A DNA stretch of 9,020 nucleotides from positions 1-9,020 of the forward strand of contig JAEZJB010000399.1 in NCBI GenBank assembly GCA_023415845.1. Reading direction: 5' to 3'. Source of the stretch: Chloroflexota bacterium (lineage in GTDB: Bacteria > Chloroflexota > Chloroflexia > Thermomicrobiales > UBA6265). The notes below the pieces were generated by a model that was not told where the DNA came from, did no database searches, and was given only the letters and a program-made list of their open reading frames with translations. The position numbers and the translations under genes were made by a program. Below, piece after piece: positions 1 to 5,369 of the stretch. Numbering within the stretch: the first letter of the stretch is position 1; each line of letters begins with the position of its first letter.

Positions 1-53
1 TTGCCCCACCGGCGCCAATCTGTTTCTGCATGTTGTTGCGCACAATGTGTTTC

Positions 54-184
54 CAGTGTCCCGGTCGTGTCGACCAGGCTCACTGCTCCGTCTTCCGCAC
101 CCAGGGTCAGTCCCCAGCCTCCGCCACCCCGGCAACCGGCCAATCCGTTCCCGGATCACCCCAGCCACCAGCGCCACGCGCCAG
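54..184 (-). ncRNA. Possible structured RNA (three hairpins), minus strand
   Basis: Read on the minus strand, three compact hairpins follow one another. At 184-168, CTGGCGC pairs with GCGCTGG around a GTG loop. At 157-142, GATCCG pairs with CGGATT around a GGAA (GNRA-type) tetraloop. At 85-54, CAGTG/CACTG encloses CCTGGTCG paired with CGACCGGG around an ACA loop. Each stem has one or two positions that are G-U wobbles on the minus strand but A-C mismatches on the plus strand, so the minus strand is the better folding one. I recognise no RNA family. The segment is strongly G-rich, so chance hairpins are quite possible. A decayed coding remnant is the main alternative. Confidence 0.2.
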
Positions 185-210
185 GCCCCAGTGCTTACTT
201 GTCAACGTGC

Positions 211-249
211 TTGTGAGACAGTGGAGGCGTTCTCCGCTCTCACAATTTT
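211..249 (+). terminator. Terminator-like hairpin upstream of the amidotransferase gene
   Basis: TTGTGAGA (211-218) and TCTCACAA (238-245) are a perfect 8-bp inverted repeat. Inside it, GGAG (223-226) and CTCC (232-235) form a second short stem around a five-base loop. TTTT follows directly at 246-249, which is what an intrinsic terminator on the plus strand would show. Two flanking positions can form G-U wobbles only on the plus strand. No upstream plus-strand gene is recognised, so it may end a transcript from outside the window. The outer stem is AT-rich, so strength is uncertain. Confidence 0.35.
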
Positions 250-367
250 GCCCCGGTTTCCCGAGGGCTCACGAACTATAACGGCCATGATTGGGGGTGT
301 CAAGGGATTTCGGCAACGAGTTTTGAAATTGGTTCCGGAGTGCCTGACCGAGGCGTGTGGGGCACCG

Positions 368-396
368 TTTTCAAGCCATTTGGGTCACCCTATACT
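368..396 (+). promoter_or_regulatory. Sigma-70-type promoter for the amidotransferase gene
   Basis: TATACT at 391-396 matches the -10 consensus at five of six positions. TTTTCA at 368-373 matches the -35 consensus TTGACA at four of six, and the spacer is exactly 17 bp. Transcription would start near 403 and give a leader of about 48 bases before the ATG at 451. The gene's ribosome binding site is a modest AGGA at 439-442, 8 bases before the ATG. Confidence 0.45.
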
Positions 397-450
397 GCCG
401 GCCAGAGTTCGCCCTGGAAGCTCGCTCACTTGATAGACAGGACCCTGAAC

Positions 451-1182
451 ATGAAGCCACTGATTGGAATCACACCCTCGCCGACCAGCGATGAAATGGG
501 ACACGGAACCTTTTATCGCTATGCGCTCTCCCGCACCTATGTCGACGCCGTCCGGGCAGCGGGAGGAGTGCCGGTCATCCTGCCAACTGACGAACAGGAA
601 CTTGAGGACGTGCTGCCGCGGATCGACGGACTCCTGATCAGCGGTGGCGGAGACATCGATCCGGCCCTCTATGGTGATGAAGAGGTCCATGAGACGACGT
701 ACGGCATTGATGCGGATCGCGATGCGTTCGAGCTTGAAGCTTTCCGATACGCTGAATCGCATGACCTTCCCACGCTCTGCATTTGTCGCGGGATACAGGT
801 CATGGCCGTAGCAATGGGCGGAACACTCGAACAGGACATCCCGTCAGCCGCAGGCGACTCGCTGGAGCATAGGCAGCAGGAACTGGGCAAGATGCGTGAT
901 GACGTCTCGCAGACGGTGGTGATTGCTCCCGGCAATCCATTGGCCAATGCCGTCGGTACGGACCGGATGGAGGTCAACTCCTTCCACCATCAGGCTGTCA
1001 AGTCGCCCGGACCGACGCTCATCACTGTAGCGACCGCAGATGATGGCACCATTGAAGGACTCTGGCACCCTGCCATGACGTTTGGCATTGGCGTGCAATG
1101 GCATCCTGAAATGCTGGCAGCGAGTCGTCCAGACCATGCATCGATCTTCAAGGCGTTCGTGGAGGCCGCTGCGGCCAAGTAA
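451..1182 (+). CDS. Class I glutamine amidotransferase-like hydrolase (peptidase C26, PuuD-like)
   Basis: The 243-residue protein belongs to the peptidase C26 / gamma-glutamyl-GABA hydrolase family, soluble cytoplasmic enzymes that cleave gamma-glutamyl amide bonds with a Cys-His-Glu triad. Visible family marks are the opening KPLIGITPS, the loop LLISGGGDIDP near 61-71, the nucleophile Cys112 in CICRGIQ, MGGTLEQDI at 122-130, NSFHHQAV at 176-183, and His218/Glu220 in VQWHPE. The catalytic set is complete and the length is usual for the family. I chose the ATG at 451 because the family starts here and AGGA lies 8 bases upstream; the frame stays open further upstream (to about 340), but the added residues are unlike the family. 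The gene has its own promoter and a terminator after the stop. No polyamine (puu) genes are nearby, so the actual gamma-glutamyl substrate cannot be named. Confidence 0.9.
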   Translation: MKPLIGITPSPTSDEMGHGTFYRYALSRTYVDAVRAAGGVPVILPTDEQELEDVLPRIDGLLISGGGDIDPALYGDEEVHETTYGIDADRDAFELEAFRYAESHDLPTLCICRGIQVMAVAMGGTLEQDIPSAAGDSLEHRQQELGKMRDDVSQTVVIAPGNPLANAVGTDRMEVNSFHHQAVKSPGPTLITVATADDGTIEGLWHPAMTFGIGVQWHPEMLAASRPDHASIFKAFVEAAAAK

Positions 1183-1212
1183 GAACGACGGAAACTTGAG
1201 ACTGGAATACAA

Positions 1213-1241
1213 AAGCCCCCGGCCATTTTGGCCGGGGGCTT
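1213..1241. terminator. Bidirectional intrinsic terminator between convergent genes
   Basis: AAGCCCCCGGCC (1213-1224) and GGCCGGGGGCTT (1230-1241) form a perfect 12-bp GC-rich stem around the five-base loop ATTTT. On the minus strand the stem is followed by a T-rich tail (TTTT, part of it inside the stem, then GTATT), a good terminator for lon, whose stop lies about 30 bases away. On the plus strand the tail is weaker (TTCTGTCGCTTT), but the strong stem probably also ends the amidotransferase transcript. Confidence 0.85.
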
Positions 1242-1272
1242 CTGTCGCTTTACGCACTAAGTGCTATCACCG

Positions 1273-3348
1273 TTAGGCAACGGCTGGTTCGAGGTCGGCA
1301 ACCGCCACCGCCTCGGCCTGCTGGTGGCGGTGTAGTTGCCTCCGCTCCGTGAACTCCTCTGGCATTGCTGCCTCGAGTACGTCGTCCATCGTGTCCGCCA
1401 GGACGAAGGTGAGTTGCTCCTTGAGCTCTGCAGGGAGTTCATCCAGGTCGACTTCGTTTCGTCGGGGAAGAACGAACGTCGTCACCCCAGAACGCTGCGC
1501 CGCCAGCGCCTTGTCCTTGATGCCGCCAACGGGGAGAACTTGACCGCGGAGGGTGATCTCTCCCGTCATCGCCACATCTTCCCGGACCGGAACGCCAGTC
1601 AGCAGAGAAGTTAGCGCGGTGGTCATTGCCGTACCGGCCGATGGACCGTCCTTGGGAATCGCGCCGGCGGGAACGTGCAGGTGGATATCCGACTTGGCAA
1701 AGAAGTCAGGATCCAATGCCAGATCGTTTGCCCGAGATCGGACAAACGACAGCGCCGCTGTGGCCGATTCCTTCATGACGTCGCCGAGTTGCCCCGTGAC
1801 TGTAAGTGAGCCTTTGCCCGGCATCTGACTGGCCTCGATGAACATGATGTCGCCGCCTACAGCGTTGACGCCCACGCCAATTGAAACTCCAGCCTGGGAG
1901 GTCCGCGCGGCCCGTTCTTCGTAGAAGAACCTGGGTCGTCCCAAATACTCTCGCACCTCAGCACGCCCAATTGTTGTCGGTACGTCTCGACCTTCGGCAA
2001 CGGCCGTCGCGAGCTTCCGCCAGACCGTACCGATTTCCCGTTCGAGATTTCGGACGCCGGCTTCACGTGTGTAGTGCTGGATTATGGCCAGCAACCCTTC
2101 GTCGTCCCAGGTTATGTCGTAATCACCCAGTCCATTGGCCCTCTGCTGCTTTGGAACCAGGTAGCGCTTGCCGATCTGGAGCTTTTCCTGATCGGTGTAG
2201 CCGCTCAGCTCAACGATCTCCATTCGGTCACGCAGAGCCAGCGGAATCGAATCCAGCACATTGGCGGTCGCGATGAACATGACCTTCGACAGATCAAACG
2301 CCACATCGAGATAGTGATCGCGGAACGAGTTGTTCTGCTCGGGATCAAGCACTTCGAGGAGCGCCGACGAGGGGTCCCCACGCCAGTCGCTGCCGAGCTT
2401 ATCCACCTCGTCGAGGACGAAGACCGGATCGTTCGCACCGGCTCGTCGAATTGCCTGAATGATTCGGCCAGGCATCGCACCAACGTAGGTCCGGCGATGA
2501 CCGCGAATTTCCGACTCGTCGCGCACGCCACCGAGTGACATTCTGGTCATCTCGCGCCCGAGAGCTCGGGCAATGGACTGCGCAAGGCTCGTCTTGCCAA
2601 CACCCGGAGGTCCAACGAAGCAGAGGATCGGTTCACGATTGATGACCGTCGCTCCCTCCTCACCGGCTTCGGCAGCTGCCTGCTGGTTGAGTTGCCGCAC
2701 GGCCAGGTACTCAAGAACCCGGTCCTTGATCTTGTCGAGACCGTAGTGATCCTCGTTCAGGATCTCCCTGGTCCGAGCAATGCTGATCTCGCCTTCGGTC
2801 GATGTATTCCACGGCAGCGAGGTTAGCCAATCCAAGTAGGTCTTGATCACGCCGTATTCAGCAGCAGCTGGCGGCAGCTTGGAGAGCCGGTCCAGTTCTC
2901 GCCGCGCTTCCTTTTCTGCCTCCTCGGGCATGTTGGCCTCATCGATTTTGGCTCGCAGCTCCTCGACTTCGGCCTCGGTCTCGTTGCTCTCACCAAGTTC
3001 CTTCTGGATTGCCTTGAGCTGCTCACGGAGGAAGTACTCTCGCTGAGACTTGCTCATCTCCTCCTGAACGTCAGTCTGGATCTTGCGACCCAGTTCGAGA
3101 ACGTCCAGTTCCTTGGTCAGGAACGCATTAAGGGACTTCAACTTGTCCTTGAGCGAGTCGATTTCGAGAAGTTCCTGGCGCTCGGTTGGCTCCATGCGGA
3201 GATTGGATGCCACCAGGTAAACAAGTCGTCGTGGATCGTCGTCAACGTTGAGTGCTGCCGTGACGAGTTCATCAGGCAGGTGCGGCACAAGCGAGACCAG
3301 CCGCTGGAATAGGTCGACCGTGTTGCGCCCCAGCGCCTGAAGCTCCAC
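1273..3348 (-). CDS. lon: Lon protease, helical-ATPase-protease part (separated from its N-domain by an in-frame stop)
   Basis: This is the larger part of an ATP-dependent Lon protease, which unfolds and degrades damaged and regulatory proteins in the cytoplasm. The 691 residues start with the helical part of the Lon N-region. Walker A GPPGVGKTS is at 246-254 and Walker B VFVLDEVDK at 309-317. The serine protease domain carries catalytic Ser570 in KDGPSAG and Lys613 in GGIKDK. About a dozen extra residues lie just before Walker A (near 221-238), and the usual GLAWT motif at the start of the protease domain is GVGVN here (491-495). The frame is continuous with the upstream N-domain ORF (3825-3361) except for one TAA at 3363-3361. 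Counting that codon, the whole would be about 850 residues, slightly long for Lon. The GTG at 3348 is only the first possible restart, 12 bases past the stop, and lacks a clear ribosome binding site. A sequence error or a true nonsense mutation are both possible. Confidence 0.9.
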   Translation of the reverse strand: MELQALGRNTVDLFQRLVSLVPHLPDELVTAALNVDDDPRRLVYLVASNLRMEPTERQELLEIDSLKDKLKSLNAFLTKELDVLELGRKIQTDVQEEMSKSQREYFLREQLKAIQKELGESNETEAEVEELRAKIDEANMPEEAEKEARRELDRLSKLPPAAAEYGVIKTYLDWLTSLPWNTSTEGEISIARTREILNEDHYGLDKIKDRVLEYLAVRQLNQQAAAEAGEEGATVINREPILCFVGPPGVGKTSLAQSIARALGREMTRMSLGGVRDESEIRGHRRTYVGAMPGRIIQAIRRAGANDPVFVLDEVDKLGSDWRGDPSSALLEVLDPEQNNSFRDHYLDVAFDLSKVMFIATANVLDSIPLALRDRMEIVELSGYTDQEKLQIGKRYLVPKQQRANGLGDYDITWDDEGLLAIIQHYTREAGVRNLEREIGTVWRKLATAVAEGRDVPTTIGRAEVREYLGRPRFFYEERAARTSQAGVSIGVGVNAVGGDIMFIEASQMPGKGSLTVTGQLGDVMKESATAALSFVRSRANDLALDPDFFAKSDIHLHVPAGAIPKDGPSAGTAMTTALTSLLTGVPVREDVAMTGEITLRGQVLPVGGIKDKALAAQRSGVTTFVLPRRNEVDLDELPAELKEQLTFVLADTMDDVLEAAMPEEFTERRQLHRHQQAEAVAVADLEPAVA

Positions 3349-3360
3349 AGACTCGTCGTC

Positions 3361-3825
3361 TTATTCAGGATCCAGCCGAACGCGGGCAACCAGGTAGGGC
3401 TCCTCCTGCGTTACCTCCAGAATCCGCATGCGATCGAGGCCCTGGACGGCCAATCGCATTGAGCCATCCGGGACACGCATCATCTGATGAATGCTGGCGA
3501 TCGTGCCAATCTCAAGAATGTCGTCCGGGCCGGCACCCTCTGCCAGGTCAGGATCCTTCTGCATGACAAGAGCGACGCGACGATCACCTGCCATCACATC
3601 GTCAATCAGGCGAAGAGAGCGCGCCTGGGCCGCTGCCAGGGGAACGAGCGTGGTGGGCAACACCACCGTGCCGCGGAGCGGGAGCAACGGCAACTCTTCG
3701 ACACCTTCGTCGTCCGTCCGAATTACATCAGCGGAATCGACTTCGGGGCTGTCGGTCGCAGTTTCGTCCACTTCGTTCTCTGCAGGCTCCCGGGCCTCAT
3801 CAAAATCATTGTGCTCGTTTGTCAT
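3361..3825 (-). CDS. lon: Lon protease N-terminal substrate-binding domain, ended by an in-frame TAA
   Basis: The 154 residues match the N-terminal Lon substrate-binding (beta) domain: LPLLPLRGTVVLPTTLVPL at 45-63, then the family pattern through GTIASIHQMMRVPDG (107-121) and the QGLDRMRI stretch (128-135). An acidic tail of about 44 residues, rich in Asp and Glu, precedes it and is longer than in E. coli Lon. The start is well supported: GGAAGGAG lies 6 bases before the ATG, and that ATG overlaps the hsp20 stop as ATGA, indicating translational coupling. The ORF stops at TAA (3363-3361) in the linker to the helical region. The next codons (DDESVELQAL) continue normal Lon sequence in the same frame, so only one codon is wrong. 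Standalone LonN-type proteins exist, but the seamless continuation favours a broken or mis-sequenced full-length lon. Confidence 0.85.
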   Translation of the reverse strand: MTNEHNDFDEAREPAENEVDETATDSPEVDSADVIRTDDEGVEELPLLPLRGTVVLPTTLVPLAAAQARSLRLIDDVMAGDRRVALVMQKDPDLAEGAGPDDILEIGTIASIHQMMRVPDGSMRLAVQGLDRMRILEVTQEEPYLVARVRLDPE

Positions 3826-4292
3826 GCGTCACTCCTTCCAGCTCCTGCGTCGGGATGAGGGCTGGTCGCCACAATCGTTCGTCCTTGAACTCGTGGCAAT
3901 TCGATGGTCAGGAATCCGTTCTCATATGTTGCTGATGCGCGTTCGCTATCGACAACGTATGGAATTTGCACTTCGGCAGCGAATTCGCCGTAAGGGATTC
4001 GCGCTTCGTGGAAAGACCGTTGCTCCCCACCGGCGGGATGGGGCCGGTTGCCGCGAATGGACACAAGATCGCCTTCCAGGCTGATCTCGATCTCTTCGCG
4101 TTCCATGCCCGCGATCTCAGCCACAATGATGACGCGATTGGCCTCTCCGTAGACGTCGATCGGGGGACGCCACGTGCCAGTAGAACGACGCGCCACAGTT
4201 CCTGCGGGAGCCATGAGGGCCCGCAACAGTTCATCAAATTCAGACTTTCGGGGAGTACCTTCGCGCCAGCGCCCACGTCGTACAACGATCAT
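3822..4292 (-). CDS. hsp20: Small heat shock protein, Hsp20/alpha-crystallin family
   Basis: This 156-residue protein is an ATP-independent holdase that binds unfolding proteins in the cytoplasm. The alpha-crystallin domain spans roughly 42-136: it opens with WRPPIDVYGEANRVIIVAEI, has the beta strands EIEISLEGDLVSIRG (67-81), and ends with the signature YENGFLTIELPR (123-134). The N-terminal arm is short and basic. The C-terminal tail has TIVAT at 139-143 but no clean I-x-I motif, which normally helps oligomer assembly. The ATG at 4292 has AGGAG (4302-4298) 5 bases upstream. Its TGA overlaps the lon start by four bases, so both are probably made from one heat- or stress-induced mRNA. Promoter and operator candidates lie at 4356-4382. 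Confidence 0.93.
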   Translation of the reverse strand: MIVVRRGRWREGTPRKSEFDELLRALMAPAGTVARRSTGTWRPPIDVYGEANRVIIVAEIAGMEREEIEISLEGDLVSIRGNRPHPAGGEQRSFHEARIPYGEFAAEVQIPYVVDSERASATYENGFLTIELPRVQGRTIVATSPHPDAGAGRSDA

Positions 4293-4355
4293 CGCTGCTC
4301 CTGTTCATGTATTCGACTCCATCGCGACGTCGCCATTTCGGCGGACGGGATGCTC

Positions 4356-4382
4356 ATGACATGATTATACAAGTGAAGTCAT
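4356..4382 (-). promoter_or_regulatory. hsp20-lon promoter -10 box inside a 9-N9-9 inverted repeat
   Basis: On the minus strand a perfect TATAAT lies at 4369-4364, about 70 bases before the hsp20 ATG. No good -35 box is seen at 16-19 bp; the best is TAGCAA at 17 bp. The -10 box sits inside an imperfect inverted repeat: ATGACATGA (4356-4364) and TGAAGTCAT (4374-4382), 7 of 9 positions complementary, separated by 9 bases. The 9-9-9 geometry is that of the HrcA-bound CIRCE element, but the sequence is not CIRCE (TTAGCACTC) nor HspR's HAIR. A repressor bound here would block the promoter. The functional role is inferred. Confidence 0.35.
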
Positions 4383-4404
4383 TAACTTGCTATGACTCGT
4401 ATCA

Positions 4405-4458
4405 CATTCTGTGCTGGACATGTGGGTAGCGGCGTTGAAGACTCAAATCAGCAGAATG
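4405..4458. repeat. Imperfect inverted repeat between ubiA-family gene and hsp20
   Basis: CATTCTGTGCTG (4405-4416) pairs with CAGCAGAATG (4449-4458) over 10 bp if two bases bulge out, enclosing a 32-base loop. It lies just past the stop of the prenyltransferase gene. It has no T-run after the stem on the minus strand, so it is a poor intrinsic terminator. No better terminator for the prenyltransferase gene is visible in this gap of about 175 bases. Confidence 0.25.
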
Positions 4459-4467
4459 GCGCGTTGA

Positions 4468-5337
4468 CTAACTTGCGAGAACCAGAGCGACCGCTGCTGA
4501 CCAAGCAAGGATTGCCGTTGCCAATGGCCTGTCCTCGAAGATGAGCTTCTCCGGAGCGCTGCCTCGGTGCCGACGAATGACGAGCCAGAGGTATCGAGCG
4601 AGCGCGGCCGCCACGAACGGCGCCGTGACCAACATTGGGATATCACGGTCGTATCGAGGAGCGACCAAGGTATAGACCAAGTATGCAAGCATCGTGGCGC
4701 AACCGCTGCACAGCAGGAGCACATTCATGTTTAGCGTGGCGTATTGGCGAAGGGAACTGCGATGGGCCAGGCGGTCGGCCCGCAAGAGCGAGAGTTCTCC
4801 AGCCCGCTTTCCAAGCCCCAACGTCAATGCCAGCAAAAGGGTACACACGAAGAGCCAGATCGAGATTGAGACTTCTACCGCCACCGTTCCGGCGAGGGCT
4901 CGAAGGACGAACCCGGCCGAGATAGCAAGGACATCAACGAGTGGGATGGCACGGAGCCAGAGTGTATAGCCGATCATGAGCAGCGCATACGTGAGAACAA
5001 CAACGGCCAGCGCGATCGATACAACCGCCGATAGCACCAAACTTGCCCCGAGCAAGGCAATCGCCAAACCGATCGCCTGCTCGGCGGGGAACGCCCCGGA
5101 CGCAATCGGCCGCTTGTTCTTGACTGGGTGAAGCCGATCCTCGGCCCGATCATGCCAGTCGTTGAACACGTACATCGAACTCGACACGAGACAGAACGCG
5201 ATGAACGCGAGAGCCGCCCGGATCACCAACTCCGGATTCGAAGCGTTGCCGCTAAACACAAGTCCCGCGAGGACGACGACGTTCTTGGTCCACTGCATTG
5301 GCCGCATGACGCGTAACCAGCCAGGCATCGTGTTCAT
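4468..5337 (-). CDS. UbiA-family prenyltransferase, decaprenyl-phosphate phosphoribosyltransferase-like
   Basis: The 289-residue integral membrane protein resembles the UbiA subgroup that moves phosphoribose from PRPP to a polyprenyl phosphate (DPPR synthase of actinobacteria), rather than quinone or heme prenyltransferases. Supporting marks are RPMQWTKNVVVLAGLVFSG at 12-30, the Asp-rich motif with N59, D60, D63 and D67 followed by HPVKNKRPIASG, the GFVLRALAG segment (142-150), GLGKRAGEL (174-182), and EKLIFEDRPL near the C-terminus (263-272). Many hydrophobic segments are visible, consistent with the UbiA multi-helix fold. The ATG at 5337 has AGGA 7 bases upstream; an ATG three codons later is possible. 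It lies 32 bases after the DUF4015 gene stop on the same strand, so the two are likely cotranscribed. The exact acceptor lipid and donor are inferred; other UbiA substrates are possible. Confidence 0.82.
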   Translation of the reverse strand: MNTMPGWLRVMRPMQWTKNVVVLAGLVFSGNASNPELVIRAALAFIAFCLVSSSMYVFNDWHDRAEDRLHPVKNKRPIASGAFPAEQAIGLAIALLGASLVLSAVVSIALAVVVLTYALLMIGYTLWLRAIPLVDVLAISAGFVLRALAGTVAVEVSISIWLFVCTLLLALTLGLGKRAGELSLLRADRLAHRSSLRQYATLNMNVLLLCSGCATMLAYLVYTLVAPRYDRDIPMLVTAPFVAAALARYLWLVIRRHRGSAPEKLIFEDRPLATAILAWSAAVALVLAS

Positions 5338-5369
5338 CTCACCGTCCTGGATGGTTCGTGGCCAGGAGA

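Larger units (their letters stand above)
1..450. other. Left-end region without a convincing gene
   Basis: No reading frame here looks like a real protein. The plus frames over about 1-216 are open only because the strand is C-rich, and they translate to Pro/Ser/Arg-rich low-complexity sequence. On the minus strand one frame is open from about 200 to the left edge but is Arg/Gly-rich and unfamiliar, and the other frames are broken by stops. One minus-strand frame entering the left edge, from an ATG at 31-29 (beginning MQKQIGAGGA) or a GTG a few codons earlier, could be the first codons of a gene lying mostly outside the window. It has no good ribosome binding site, so I do not call it. The region does contain several minus-strand hairpins (54-184), a plus-strand terminator-like hairpin (211-249) and the amidotransferase promoter (368-396). 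Confidence 0.5.

Noticed and set aside
75..115. Minus-strand GGTGCGGAAGACGGAGCAG, faintly like the SRP RNA tetraloop region
   Set aside because: The matching 5' strand of SRP helix 8 is absent and the stem does not pair, so the likeness is superficial.
844..1257. 137-codon minus-strand open frame opposite the amidotransferase gene and its terminator
   Set aside because: It overlaps a complete, recognisable gene and runs through a strong terminator stem.
1254..1264. Short palindrome GCACT-A-AGTGC near the lon stop
   Set aside because: Next to a much stronger terminator; too short and without a T-run to add anything.
3491..4084. 197-codon plus-strand open frame opposite lon N-part and hsp20
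   Set aside because: Shadow of two well-supported minus-strand genes; Arg/Ser-rich composition typical of antisense frames.
4293..4467. Search for CIRCE or HAIR heat-shock operators upstream of hsp20
   Set aside because: Neither TTAGCACTC/GAGTGCTAA nor CTTGAGT/ACTCAAG is present; only the unrelated 9-N9-9 repeat was found.
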